From: Polystyrenella longa
GTDB taxonomy: Bacteria > Planctomycetota > Planctomycetia > Planctomycetales > Planctomycetaceae
Direction of reading: 5' to 3'
Length of the DNA: 64,000 nt
Assembly: GCF_007750395.1 (NCBI RefSeq)
Contig: NZ_CP036281.1
Coordinates: forward strand, 5,107,001 to 5,171,000
In this document: positions 9,094 through 18,675 of the stretch, in pieces
Numbering within the stretch: position 1 is the stretch's first letter
How the letters are laid out: each line of letters opens with the position of its first letter
Made by a program: the position numbers and the translations under genes
Notes under the pieces: model-generated
Seen by the model: the letters and a program-made list of their open reading frames with translations, nothing else
Told to the model about the DNA's origin: nothing
Databases searched by the model: none

Positions 9094-9393
9094 ATGCACA
9101 GGCAGATCTGTCTTGCGGGAATGGTATTGTTAGCTGGATTGTCTACTGCCTGGTTCGGAGCCTCTAATGCGGAAGCTGCTAAACCGGGACAACCTACGGA
9201 CTGGCAACGGTTCTATCATTATCCGTACGTTTATTATCCCCATACGTTCCAGCAACCGATCGAGTACGACCACATGTACTACAAATATCCGATGGAACGT
9301 CGGATTCCGGTCTACAACAAAGGCTGGTACAACCCGATGATCGAAGGACGTCCTTATTATTCTGGTCATCACTTTATTCTCGACCAACTGTAG
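9094..9393 (+). CDS. Small exported Tyr/His/Pro-rich protein
   Basis: The 99-residue product has a signal peptide (LLAGLSTAW, cleavage probably after AEA) and a mature part very rich in Tyr, His and Pro, with clusters such as HYPYVYYPH and YYKYP. An AAGGAG precedes an adjacent GTG ATG pair; the ATG at 9094 has the better spacing (8 nt). A strong terminator follows at 9448, so this is a monocistronic transcript. No family is recognised. Tyr/His-rich short secreted proteins can be surface or metal-associated, but that is speculation. Confidence 0.7.
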   Translation: MHRQICLAGMVLLAGLSTAWFGASNAEAAKPGQPTDWQRFYHYPYVYYPHTFQQPIEYDHMYYKYPMERRIPVYNKGWYNPMIEGRPYYSGHHFILDQL

Positions 9394-9447
9394 GCTGCTG
9401 ACGGTCGGAGGTTTCAACTACGATCCAAAGATCAGCTAATTACAGAC

Positions 9448-9484
9448 AAAAGCACTGTTGAATCATTCAACAGTGCTTTTTTTA
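9448..9484 (+). terminator. Rho-independent terminator
   Basis: A perfect stem of about 15 bp (AAAAGCACTGTTGAA paired with TTCAACAGTGCTTTT) around a TCA loop, followed by a T tract. It ends the transcript of the small exported protein. Confidence 0.9.
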
Positions 9485-9543
9485 TTCGCTTGTGAAATAG
9501 CACTCGAATCGGTATCACAGTACGAAGACTTTTTCAGTACAGG

Positions 9544-10737
9544 ATGCCGTCTGACATGAACAGCCCCGAGATACCCGAATACGACGAACCGATCTTCCCA
9601 CCGGAGGCGACTGGGCGCACCGAAGTGGCTGGCCAGAGTATCGATGAGGGAAAAGGCCGCATCTTTCCTTGCGAAGGTTGCGGTGCCGACCTCAAGTTCA
9701 ACATTGGACAACAGGAACTCATCTGTCCCTTTTGTGGATACTCCAAGCAACTCGTCTGGGATGATGACGAAACCATTGCCGAGCAGGATTATGCCTCCAT
9801 GCTCGATCAGCTGGCCACCTGGAAACTTGAAGGTGAAGAGACCCCAGAGGACGAACATGCTGGCGAGCAAGAGATTCATTGCGAATCCTGTGGTGCGTAC
9901 GTCATTTTCGTTGGTAGTCTGACCAGTACCAGCTGCCCCTACTGCTCTTCTCCACTACAGCGGGAAGATGGTCACAAAGCACCTAAGCGAATACCCGTTG
10001 ACGGCATGCTCCCCTTTCTCGTCACTCGGCAAAAGACGGAACAAAATCTGAAGCAATGGGTGTCCAGCCTCTGGTTTGCACCGAATGATTTCCGGAAGCA
10101 AGGCATCAAAGGAAACTTCGAAGGCGTATATCTGCCGTATTGGACATTCGACTCGATGACCTTCACCCGTTACAGCGGGGAACGGGGAGACCATTACAAT
10201 GTCACTACCGGTTCCGGGAAAAACAGACAAACGGTTCGCCGTACTCGCTGGAGTCACGCGTCCGGTTCCTTCCAGCGATTTTTTGACGACACACTGATTC
10301 TCGCTGCTCGGGAAATGAACCTCAGTCTGGTGCAGCAACTCGAACCCTGGCCACTGCACCAATGTGTCCCGTTCCGTCAGGAATTGCTGGCGGGATTATT
10401 CTCGCGAACTTATGAAGTCGAACTGGATGAAGGATTTGTCGCCGCACAATCACTCGTAAGAGCACGATTGAAAGCAGACGTTGAAAACCGGATCGGAGGA
10501 GATACGCAGCGTGTTCACGATATGGATGTCGTGCATGATGCGATTACATTCAAACATCTCCTACTCCCCGTCTGGTTGATGCCGTATAAATACAAAGGCG
10601 AGCTGTACCAGCTGATGGTGAACGCCGCGACAGGTGAAGTGACTGGCGAACGACCCTACAGCTGGGTAAAAATTGCTTCCTCTATTCTGGCTGGGTTACT
10701 TGTGGTGGGGGCCGTTCTTTTGCTGTCCCAGCGTTGA
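9544..10737 (+). CDS. Membrane-anchored protein with two zinc ribbons
   Basis: The 397 residues begin with an acidic segment, then two four-Cys ribbons: CEGC with CPFC (about residues 43-66) and CESC with CPYC (about 112-135). A mixed middle domain follows, containing YLPYWTFDSMTFTRYSGERG, and the protein ends in a single transmembrane segment (about 372-393) after a VNAATGEVTGERPYSW segment. This is the arrangement of the TFIIB-type zinc-ribbon proteins that automated pipelines sometimes name as PriA-like helicases. No helicase motif is visible, so that name is not supported. The ribbons should face the cytoplasm. Function unknown. Confidence 0.72.
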   Translation: MPSDMNSPEIPEYDEPIFPPEATGRTEVAGQSIDEGKGRIFPCEGCGADLKFNIGQQELICPFCGYSKQLVWDDDETIAEQDYASMLDQLATWKLEGEETPEDEHAGEQEIHCESCGAYVIFVGSLTSTSCPYCSSPLQREDGHKAPKRIPVDGMLPFLVTRQKTEQNLKQWVSSLWFAPNDFRKQGIKGNFEGVYLPYWTFDSMTFTRYSGERGDHYNVTTGSGKNRQTVRRTRWSHASGSFQRFFDDTLILAAREMNLSLVQQLEPWPLHQCVPFRQELLAGLFSRTYEVELDEGFVAAQSLVRARLKADVENRIGGDTQRVHDMDVVHDAITFKHLLLPVWLMPYKYKGELYQLMVNAATGEVTGERPYSWVKIASSILAGLLVVGAVLLLSQR

Positions 10738-10828
10738 TTTGCGACATCAGGCGTGCCAAACGCAGCACTACGTTTTAGTCTGTGGGCAGAAAAACCATCT
10801 CACCCTTCTCTACAAATCGTCTCTACCC

Positions 10829-12184
10829 ATGAGTGCTGAACTTCAATTGAAGCGTCAATCGACCCTGCCCCGGCTTGTACTGCTGGAACGCTTGATGGCC
10901 CTGTTCACTCTCTTGCTCATCGGATTAACTTGGCCACTCTGGTGGGGAGGCAACGATTTCCCCATGATTCCACTTTTGCCAGGCTTTAGTTCTGCACCTC
11001 TAGGGATCGACAGAGGAGTTCTGGGTTTATTGTTGATCTCACTCTGTGGCTTCCTGGTTTTGCCAGGACATCTGCGAGTTCGAAATCAATTACATTACGT
11101 CATTCCTCTTCTTCTTTTTCTACTCGTGATTCTAGACCAGCATCGAATTCAGACATGGAGTTATCAGTTTGGTTTTATGTATCTACTGATGGGTTGCGGA
11201 AACCGGGCTACCGATGATCTTTCAACAGAGAGTGTCAAAAATAGTGGTCTGACCCCGGAGCGAACGTTCAAGCTGCTTCAAGTTTTTGTTGCCAGCATCT
11301 ACATTTATTCCGCACTGTCCAAACTGACGCGGCACTTCATCACTGGCGGAGGTTTCTTTCTATCTCGCGGGTTATTAGAACAACTGGGAATCGACACGAC
11401 CATCCTGTCCTTGGGACAACTGACCTTCATTACGACGCTGCTTCCTCTGTTTGAACTACTCGTCGGTTTCTGTCTCCTATTCCGCGGGCTACGGAGATTC
11501 GCATTGAGCGGTTCCATTCTGTTACATGCCGCACTGATTCTAACCTTAGGTCCCTGGGGATTGAATCACTCTGCCGGTGTGCTCATCTGGAATCTGTTTT
11601 TCATCGTGCAGAACTTGGTTCTATTTGGATTCCCAAGGCCAGAACCCGAAACGGCTTCTCTTCCGGAAGCTCCGAACCCGGAGAAACCTGCCCTCACATC
11701 ACGCGTCGTTGCCGACAGAAAAAAACAGCTCGGTTATGCGCTGTTTCTTCTGGTCATCCTTATGCCGGCCTGGGGTTCTCGAGGCTACTGGGACCACTGG
11801 CTCAGTTGGGAGGTTTACACTTCTGATCAGGAAAAGTTTTTAATTCTGATCGAAGACGCGGAGGAAAAAAACCTACCGGTAGAACTGGCTCCTTATCTTC
11901 TCCCGCCGAAACCACTGGAGACGATGCGGTTTCTGAATGTAAATTCGTGGTCGCTTGATACTAAACATGCCCCGGCCTATCCCCAGTCACGGTTTCAGTG
12001 GGGTATCTGGAGGGATATTCAGAATCGCTATCCGGATTTAAAGACACAGATCATTCTGGACGATGCGATTGATCGCTTCTCAGTCGATTCCTGGCGCGAT
12101 GCCTTCATGAATGAAGAGAGCATTGATCGCCTCAAGTCCCGGTTTCTGTTTAACAGTACCCCTCGACTATCGCCTCGCCCATAG
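10829..12184 (+). CDS. Polytopic membrane protein, HTTM/DoxX-like
   Basis: The 451 residues have about eight hydrophobic segments up to residue ~300, then a soluble C-terminal part of about 130 residues. The segment IYIYSALSKLTRHFITGGGF and following LSRGLLEQLG resemble HTTM (horizontally transferred transmembrane, vitamin K carboxylase-like) and DoxX-type proteins; HTTM is a weak family-level guess. The ATG at 10829 is preferred over the longer open frame starting at 10673, because the extension overlaps the zinc-ribbon gene and is not hydrophobic in a useful way. It is 91 bp from the zinc-ribbon gene and could be cotranscribed. Confidence 0.6.
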   Translation: MSAELQLKRQSTLPRLVLLERLMALFTLLLIGLTWPLWWGGNDFPMIPLLPGFSSAPLGIDRGVLGLLLISLCGFLVLPGHLRVRNQLHYVIPLLLFLLVILDQHRIQTWSYQFGFMYLLMGCGNRATDDLSTESVKNSGLTPERTFKLLQVFVASIYIYSALSKLTRHFITGGGFFLSRGLLEQLGIDTTILSLGQLTFITTLLPLFELLVGFCLLFRGLRRFALSGSILLHAALILTLGPWGLNHSAGVLIWNLFFIVQNLVLFGFPRPEPETASLPEAPNPEKPALTSRVVADRKKQLGYALFLLVILMPAWGSRGYWDHWLSWEVYTSDQEKFLILIEDAEEKNLPVELAPYLLPPKPLETMRFLNVNSWSLDTKHAPAYPQSRFQWGIWRDIQNRYPDLKTQIILDDAIDRFSVDSWRDAFMNEESIDRLKSRFLFNSTPRLSPRP

Positions 12185-12520
12185 AAATCTTTCTCTAGGG
12201 AGAACGCTTCTCCTCAGACCGATAATAACGCCTGTGTCTATTCTGCCTGTAATGCATGATATTGATTACAACGATTACTCCGGTTATCTAAAACAGGAGG
12301 ATCGAATCAGAATGCGTCCTGTAATAGGCACGTGGCGAATTTGATTCATCCTATCCGCAACCTAGATTTGAGATAACGGGATCTCGTCAGGATTGACGGA
12401 TTCCCCAAGTCAATATCCACAGCAACGTCGGGACGGAGTTACACCGCGCTGCTTGACCCATTGCGACATCTTACTAATGATGGCGCCGCACGCGATTTTA
12501 AAGCGTCGCAGGATGATTCC
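12185..12520. other. Intergenic region, no gene recognised
   Basis: A 336-bp stretch with no supported gene. There is an AGGAGG near 12297 followed by an ATG at 12312, but the reading frame is only 10 codons long. No terminator-like hairpin was found. Confidence 0.4.
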
Positions 12521-14794
12521 ATGACGACTGATACCACCAAAGTTGATTCCGAAACCGACAAAATGTTGGAACTGTCCGAGTCGGAACTCGAAGCCGCACT
12601 GGGTAGCCTGGGTCTACACGGCGAGCCTAAGGATCCGGCTGCAAAAGAAACTGTCGCCGCAGTAGCAAAACCAGCTTCTCCCGCCGCCGGGAAAAGCCTA
12701 ACGCCTGCTCCCTCCAGCGAGAAAACGGCTCCAGCAAAGACTGCTGTATCGACCCCAGAAGTATCGATCCCGGAAGTGACAGCCCCAGAAGAAAAATCGA
12801 CGGAAGTAACATCGGCGGAAGTCGCTGTCTCTACGGAGACTGATCCGGAAGAAACTGCTCCTGAAGTGGAGAAATCTCCTGTCACGGAAACTGAGGAAAA
12901 GGCAACTCCAACGGAATCAGAAACCGAGACTGTCTCTGCCAAGCCCGATAGTATTGTAGAACCCGATTCCGCTTCCGCTGCCACTGCAGATACCGATGCT
13001 ACCGCACCGTCGAGCTCACTTATCGAAGAGCCTGTCAGAATAGTTGGGGAGAGTAACTCGCACGTCACGGGAGAAATTTCAGAGAAGCTGGAACAGACGA
13101 TTAAAATGGCGCGCGGTGCGATCGAATCAGGCGAATTTGTCAGTGCTAGAAAACTACTGGATGAAGTCCCTGTAAACCGGCGTACCCCGGAAATCAACGA
13201 GTTGTACGAACAGTCCCAAGGAATGATGGAGTTCGACCAACTCTGGTTAAAAGCGAAGAAGTTCGTTCAGAAGGAAGAATACGTCGAAGCGGTCGAAACC
13301 CTGGAATCGATCCCTGAAGATTTACGCACCAAGCAGATGACGAACATGCTGAACGTCGCTCAGAATCAAGCGACTGTGACATTGGCGATTCGCGCGGCTA
13401 AAGAGAAACTCACCGAGTACCAATACAAATCTGCGATCGAAGTTCTCGAAGGAGTTCCTAAAGAACGGCGATCTGATGGTCTGATCGATATTCTACGAGA
13501 CACCTACCGCATCACGCGGCGATTGGATGATCTTCGTCTCGAAGGAGAGTCCCGATTTCAAAAATCGATCATGGCCGCCACCATGGAACATCTCGATAGG
13601 GAAGAAAATGATTCTTTCGAGAAGGTCTTGGAAATCTATGAAGAAATCCTCACGCTTTGTCCCATTGATGAGGAAGCTCGCGACCGCGCCGAAAAAGCGA
13701 CTAACTATCTGGAAATGGCAAAGCAGAGAGAGGAACTCGAAGAATACGCTCGACTGCATCTGGAAGAAAAACATTACCGCGATGCATTAGAATGTCTGCA
13801 GAAAATTCATCCGGACGTCCAGACTGGACCCATCCGGGAACAGGTAATGGAACTTGAAGGAATCATCGAAAGAATCGATGAACTGCGTATAGAGATCCTG
13901 CAGAATTTTGACGATTCAGAATTCTGTAACACGGCAGATTCTTTTGAAAAGCTCAAAGAGTTGCATGAAGGCGAATACGACCGTCTGCTGAAGGAAATCC
14001 TGGGGGGTGGACTGGAAGGAGCTTTGAATAAAGTCTTTCAGAAAGTCAAAGATTCGGATAAAGAGGACCCTTCGCTCGTTGCACTCCTCGACTACTTGAT
14101 GAAAGCCATCAAACAGGAAGATTTCGAAGATCTGCTGGTCGATAGTGACGACACTCTATTGGACCATTATCCCGCTAGTGGAAATGGTCTCTATCAGAAA
14201 CTGGTCAAGATTCTCTCCGCACTCACTGAAGAACCGGCCCGGTTTTCAATTCGATTTTCGTTATTAAAACGATATCGGCAACACCTGAAAGAAGCCGAAC
14301 CCAACTTGACTGCCTGGGAAGAGATTCTTGAAGCGCTCGAACAATTTGAGCAATTGCAAACGATGCCGTGGAACCTGAAAGACCGCTGGCTGGAAAACGA
14401 TCATACCAACATGATCGAAATGGCTGCGTTCCGCGTCGCTGACACAGCCAACTGTGCGTTACCCCAATGTGAAGATCGTTGGCAAAGACTAGTCAATGTA
14501 GCAGGTGCCCAACTCGGGTTTGACCATGCGGTCTCCCGCATCCTCTATAAGCAGATTGAAAATTACCTGAAACATGGATCCTGGAGCGGCAAAAAGATCT
14601 GCCTCATCACTCGACGCATGGCAATGGTTGCCGGACTCGGCGGTATCGGTTCCATTGTGATGCTGGAACTGGTGAAGATCAATTACGACATCTTTATCAA
14701 AGCGGGCGGGTTCTCCGCAGTACTGGCAGCATTTTTGCTCTTCCTGATCTGGGGAACCTTCTGCATTCTCGCTCACCGTTGGATTGAAGAGTAA
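12521..14794 (+). CDS. Long repetitive helical protein with C-terminal membrane anchor
   Basis: The 757 residues divide into a low-complexity N-terminal region (about 30-190) rich in Glu, Thr, Pro, Ser and Ala, then long helical sequence (about 190-680) with a recurring unit of about 70 residues that includes KARKLLDEVPVNRRTPEI, YVEAVETLESIPEDLRTKQM and YKSAIEVLEGVPKERRSDGL, a TPR-like repeat. Two transmembrane segments (about 700-755) end it: the first VAGLGGIGSIVML, the second AVLAAFLLFLIWGTF. The repeat suggests a scaffold at the inner membrane. The ATG at 12521 is preceded by AGGAT; an in-frame TTG at 12461 is less likely. No characterised family recognised. Confidence 0.68.
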   Translation: MTTDTTKVDSETDKMLELSESELEAALGSLGLHGEPKDPAAKETVAAVAKPASPAAGKSLTPAPSSEKTAPAKTAVSTPEVSIPEVTAPEEKSTEVTSAEVAVSTETDPEETAPEVEKSPVTETEEKATPTESETETVSAKPDSIVEPDSASAATADTDATAPSSSLIEEPVRIVGESNSHVTGEISEKLEQTIKMARGAIESGEFVSARKLLDEVPVNRRTPEINELYEQSQGMMEFDQLWLKAKKFVQKEEYVEAVETLESIPEDLRTKQMTNMLNVAQNQATVTLAIRAAKEKLTEYQYKSAIEVLEGVPKERRSDGLIDILRDTYRITRRLDDLRLEGESRFQKSIMAATMEHLDREENDSFEKVLEIYEEILTLCPIDEEARDRAEKATNYLEMAKQREELEEYARLHLEEKHYRDALECLQKIHPDVQTGPIREQVMELEGIIERIDELRIEILQNFDDSEFCNTADSFEKLKELHEGEYDRLLKEILGGGLEGALNKVFQKVKDSDKEDPSLVALLDYLMKAIKQEDFEDLLVDSDDTLLDHYPASGNGLYQKLVKILSALTEEPARFSIRFSLLKRYRQHLKEAEPNLTAWEEILEALEQFEQLQTMPWNLKDRWLENDHTNMIEMAAFRVADTANCALPQCEDRWQRLVNVAGAQLGFDHAVSRILYKQIENYLKHGSWSGKKICLITRRMAMVAGLGGIGSIVMLELVKINYDIFIKAGGFSAVLAAFLLFLIWGTFCILAHRWIEE

Positions 14795-14813
14795 TACCGA
14801 AACTCTGCTTTGA

Positions 14814-15962
14814 TTAACGATAACGAGCGGTGAGCAGTTCTCTCGCTTGAAGAACCCGTTCTGCAGCCACGGAGCCCGTCTCGGCCAGACAGGTCAGGTG
14901 GCCCATTTTGCGACCGGGCCTCGGCTCTTCTTTGCCATACAGATGAATTTTAACATCGGGGAATTGACGAGTAAATTCCACCCAGTCCGGTTCCCCCTGT
15001 TCCCATTCATCTCCGAGCAGGTTGACCATGGCGGCCGGTTGATGATGATTGAATTGCCCCAGAGGCAGCCCGGCAATCGCTCTCACCTGTTGTTCAAACT
15101 GGCACGTTTCACAAGCATCAATCGTCAGGTGACCAGAGTTGTGAGGACGAGGGGCCAATTCATTCACGAGCAATCGACCATCGCTGGTCACGAAAAACTC
15201 GATACAAAGAACACCGACAACATCGATTTCCGACATGACTGTCCGGGTAACCTCGATGGCCTGTTTGGCAATCGCATCGGATACCATCGCCGGCAGTACT
15301 GAGACATCGAGAATATGGTTTCGATGATCGTTTTGTATGGGCCCGCAGGCAGCAAAGTCGCCTTCTCTCCCCCGTGCCCCCACCACGGAGATTTCCATCT
15401 CGAAATCGACGAACTGTTCCAGTATGGATTCCTGCCCTTCGTATTCCGGCCAGAGAGTTTCAAGGTCGGTATCAGGCTGGATCAGCGTTTGGCCTTTGCC
15501 GTCGTAGCCCATCGTCGCCGTTTTCAGAACTGACGGTCGTCCCAGTTTCTGCACAGCCTGTTTTAAATCATCGAGTGAATGAACAGGCTCAAACTTAGGA
15601 ACGGGGATTCCCATCGCCGCCAGCGAACTTTTTTCTCGATTTCGATTTTGAGAAAGATGCAGAATCTCCACACAGGGATCCACCCGCGTAAATTTCTGAG
15701 CGACATCCGTACTGGCGGCGGGAACGTTTTCGAATTCAAACGTGATCACGGAAACGGATTGGGCGAACTCTTCAATTGCGTTCAGATCGTCGTATTCAGC
15801 GACGAACTCACGATCTGCTACCTGAGCTGTGGGAGAGTTCTCGTCAGGGGAAAAGACATGGACGCCATATCCCAATCGCCGTGCCGCTATGGCAAACATG
15901 CGTCCCAATTGCCCACTGCCTAAGACACCTAATTTCGAACCTGGAGGAAAGTATTGTGTCAT
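14814..15962 (-). CDS. purK: 5-(carboxyamino)imidazole ribonucleotide synthase PurK
   Basis: PurK converts aminoimidazole ribonucleotide, ATP and bicarbonate to N5-CAIR in purine synthesis. The 382 residues begin with the family's nucleotide-binding segment (LGVLGSGQLGRMFAIAARRLGYG), have the ATP-grasp part with VLKTATMGYDGKGQ, and the ILEQFVDFEMEISVVGARG segment with the NELAPRPHNSGH active-site region. Length fits the family. It follows purE on the same strand with a gap of about 125 bp, so the two probably share a transcript. Bicarbonate is its substrate, which links it loosely to the carbon uptake region. Confidence 0.95.
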   Translation of the reverse strand: MTQYFPPGSKLGVLGSGQLGRMFAIAARRLGYGVHVFSPDENSPTAQVADREFVAEYDDLNAIEEFAQSVSVITFEFENVPAASTDVAQKFTRVDPCVEILHLSQNRNREKSSLAAMGIPVPKFEPVHSLDDLKQAVQKLGRPSVLKTATMGYDGKGQTLIQPDTDLETLWPEYEGQESILEQFVDFEMEISVVGARGREGDFAACGPIQNDHRNHILDVSVLPAMVSDAIAKQAIEVTRTVMSEIDVVGVLCIEFFVTSDGRLLVNELAPRPHNSGHLTIDACETCQFEQQVRAIAGLPLGQFNHHQPAAMVNLLGDEWEQGEPDWVEFTRQFPDVKIHLYGKEEPRPGRKMGHLTCLAETGSVAAERVLQARELLTARYR

Positions 15963-16087
15963 ATGCTCGGTGGATGTGATCGATTAAAGGAATACGAGAA
16001 GGACAAACGCGGAAGACGATGCCAGCGGATAAATAACTTAGTACATAAACAACTCAATAAAGAGTTAAAACCTGGAGATCATCGCGA

Positions 16088-16585
16088 CTATTTCAAAACA
16101 GAATTCTCCATGACTGTTTCCGTTTGCACCTGTTGGAACTCATGAAGTTTCTCACGTAGCTCAGGACGGCTGTTGGCTAGAATCCGAATGGCGAGTAGCG
16201 CACCGTTGATGGCTCCGGCGTCGCCGATGGCGAGTGTCCCGACTGGAACTCCACCCGGCATTTGCACGATCGATAGAAGCGAATCAAGTCCGTTCAACGC
16301 ACGGCTTTTGACCGGAACTCCTAGAACGGGCAAGATTGTCTGAGAGGAGACCATTCCAGGCAGGTGAGCCGCACCGCCCGCGCCGGCGATGATCACTTCC
16401 AATCCACGCGGTTCAGCCTGTTCCGCGTATTCCGCCATCCATTGAGGAGTGCGGTGTGCGGAGACGACTCGGCATTCATGGGGAATCTCGAATTGGTCCA
16501 GAATTTCACTGGCCGGTTTCATCGTTTCCCAGTCAGACTTGCTTCCCATAATGATACCCACCAGTGGGGCACTCTTGTCAGTCAT
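16088..16585 (-). CDS. purE: N5-carboxyaminoimidazole ribonucleotide mutase PurE
   Basis: PurE moves the carboxyl group of N5-CAIR to give CAIR, the step after PurK. The 165 residues show the family motifs: [15 protein letters not shown] at the start, VVSAHRTPQ near residue 42, [28 protein letters not shown] near 65-92, and [10 protein letters not shown] near 108. The class I PurE pattern (SAHR and GGAAHLPG) is complete. The ATG at 16585 gives the usual N-terminus. It lies upstream of purK. Confidence 0.96.
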   Translation of the reverse strand: MTDKSAPLVGIIMGSKSDWETMKPASEILDQFEIPHECRVVSAHRTPQWMAEYAEQAEPRGLEVIIAGAGGAAHLPGMVSSQTILPVLGVPVKSRALNGLDSLLSIVQMPGGVPVGTLAIGDAGAINGALLAIRILANSRPELREKLHEFQQVQTETVMENSVLK

Positions 16586-16780
16586 TGTTTACGATACCTT
16601 GTGTTAAGCTGGTGGAGTCTGCCTACCCGTCAGCCGTTTGGAACGGACTGTTTCAGAGGATTTATCTGCTCCCATCAGCTTGCCAACGGAAGTCGCATTG
16701 CCTGTCGAGATCGTCGTCAAAACGGCCCGGTAAGGCAAGCGTCAGCCTGAAAATTGCCCCTGGGAAGGTCCGATTCCAAC

Positions 16781-16812
16781 AAAAAAACAGGGACGGTTGA
16801 ACCGTCCCTGTT
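16781..16812 (-). terminator. Rho-independent terminator for the DUF1573 gene
   Basis: On the minus strand a 12-bp GC-rich stem (AACAGGGACGGT with ACCGTCCCTGTT) around a 3-nt loop is followed by a run of seven T. It lies about 40 bp past the stop of the DUF1573 gene at 16853. Confidence 0.9.
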
Positions 16813-16852
16813 GAATCTCGATCGACTGGGTTCTGATCAAATTGCCCAGCGA

Positions 16853-17866
16853 TTATTGTTTAGCCACAATTCGTCCGTAAGCGGTGAATTTGAGTGGCTC
16901 TTCGCGACCGGTGATTTTGATGGTGAACTCTTCTGAGAAGTTCCCATCTTCTTCCGATGGCGTAATCATGATTGGAACGATCTGCACTTTTTTGGCAGTC
17001 TCAGGCCGTTTTACTTTGAACATATCGCCCCGGCTTTCGCATTCGATACTTTCGATTTCGAAAGGGACTTTCCCTTTGATGATCAGGCTGGAGTTTTTGA
17101 CTTGTCCAGGGAACAGGTTCCCGAGAGCAAGAGGAGCATTCGCCACCATCAAGTCAGACTCGATACTTGCTTCCACGAGGACAGGAACTTTAGGATTGTT
17201 ACTGTCATCGGTGACAAGAATAACTTGATCGCGAAGAACTCCCAGAGGGGCATCTTCTTTGACGGTGACTTTCAAGTTGTAACGAATGTTGTATGCACTT
17301 CGAGACGTTTCAGTAGCTTCAGCTACGATGTACTTGTTATTGCTGATAATGTCTGTCACATGCCAGTCAGCGCGACCTGAGTATTGAATACTCAAATCCA
17401 TCACCTTGGTTTCACCGTGGTCGACGGAACCAAAGTTAGCCCAACCCGGAGTCACCACCACGTCCGTACGAATGTACGCCCGGATCGGCAGGCGAACTTC
17501 TTTGTAGAATGGTTTATCAAACACGATGATCGCGTTGGAGTTTTTCTCGTGGGAGAACTTGTTCGTGTCCATCGCCACTTCAATGTAAGCAGATTCTCCA
17601 CTTGGAATGGTGTCTTTCGACGGAGTAGCGCCGGTGCAACCACAAGTCGTTTTCACATGCGAGATGTGTACGGTTTCTTCGTAGTTGTTGGTGAATTTGA
17701 AACGGTAACGAGCTTCTGCACCGCGAGCGACGGTTCCAAAATCATGTTTGTGCTCGTCAAACATTTTCTCTGCCCAGCTTAATTCCTGTGCCGAAGCAAC
17801 CCCGGAAAGGCAGACAAACAAGGCAATCGCCGGCACAAATCTAAGAATCATATTTTTCGTTGGCAT
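16853..17866 (-). CDS. Exported DUF1573 protein
   Basis: The 337 residues have a signal peptide (to about residue 24, ending ASAQ) and then the DUF1573 signature near residue 30-75: FDFGTV-like HDFGTVARGAEARYRFKFTN followed by VKTTCGCTGATPS. DUF1573 is an immunoglobulin-like (ASH/MSP-type) domain; the rest contains at least two further beta-rich repeats. The family is common in planctomycetes and Bacteroidetes and its function is not known. The CGCT cysteines may form a disulfide or bind metal, which is inference. The ATG at 17866 is preferred; the frame is open to 17890. A terminator follows at 16781. Confidence 0.85.
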   Translation of the reverse strand: MPTKNMILRFVPAIALFVCLSGVASAQELSWAEKMFDEHKHDFGTVARGAEARYRFKFTNNYEETVHISHVKTTCGCTGATPSKDTIPSGESAYIEVAMDTNKFSHEKNSNAIIVFDKPFYKEVRLPIRAYIRTDVVVTPGWANFGSVDHGETKVMDLSIQYSGRADWHVTDIISNNKYIVAEATETSRSAYNIRYNLKVTVKEDAPLGVLRDQVILVTDDSNNPKVPVLVEASIESDLMVANAPLALGNLFPGQVKNSSLIIKGKVPFEIESIECESRGDMFKVKRPETAKKVQIVPIMITPSEEDGNFSEEFTIKITGREEPLKFTAYGRIVAKQ

Positions 17867-18675
17867 AGTTCTATTTCTTCTGACGCACACTCAGTAGCGA
17901 GTTCTGAACGTGCAAGGCACTAAAGTGACCCAGTACGAGGTAAGTAAATTCAAACGGAAGAGACATGAAGATGATTCATGCCCGGGTAATCTGCACTTCA
18001 GCCATTACTGTTAAACCGAGGCGACGCAGTGTCTATTGAGAACTTTTCACATAGAATAACTGCAACCTGTATCCGGCCATTAATGTAAGCCCGAAGAAAA
18101 ACGAACGCTCGACAGATATCCGTTCGAAGTTGATCTTTCTGGTTTTTTCCCTCGCTTGCGTCATGCAGGAATTAACCTAAAACCCCGGCGTCAGGACCCA
18201 TTTTGATTTTTCAAATTTTCGTAGAGGTTGAATTCACTCCTCACAAAGCAGCCCACGCTTTGATTGCGAATTCCAGATACCACCCTCCTCCTCATATTAT
18301 AGGAAGAAACGTACTTCTACGAAAACGAAATTCATTCGCTAATTTAAAAAAGTCAATGTTGATAACTTAGGATGAGTTTTATAATCGGTCAGGCTTTGGG
18401 TCGCCAGGGGTTGATCCCGGATCGCTCCATCATAGTATCCATCATCGAATTCTGAGTTTCCTACATTTGATTTACTCTGGCTCTCACGGCTGTTATAAAC
18501 GAAATTAGATTCGTCCCACCGCTCTACGCGATACAATCCTTCCTAATACCCATCCTGCCTGCGCGCAATTGGAGACTATAGCATGCGTTACATCAAGTCT
18601 GCACGTTCGCGAAACTTTCCCGGTTATCGCAAGTGCGCTTCCTCGGGGGAGTCTGCATCCTCCTTGAGCCTCCCA
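17867..18675. other. Long intergenic region between divergent genes
   Basis: About 800 bp between the DUF1573 gene (minus) and the thioredoxin-NHL gene (plus). Both promoters must lie here. I found no tRNA or convincing hairpin. A minus-strand frame at 18339-18536 has Ser/Asn/Asp-rich composition and no ribosome binding site, so it is not called. Confidence 0.4.

Noticed and set aside
12312-12344. A 10-codon frame after an AGGAGG Shine-Dalgarno
   Set aside because: Too short to judge; no regulatory features or terminator fit a leader peptide.
12439-13197. A 252-residue minus-strand frame antisense to the long helical protein
   Set aside because: Ser/Val/Ala-rich composition explained by the Thr/Glu/Pro low-complexity codons on the other strand; no ribosome binding site.
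18339-18536. A 65-residue minus-strand frame in the 800-bp gap
   Set aside because: No ribosome binding site and biased composition; likely chance.
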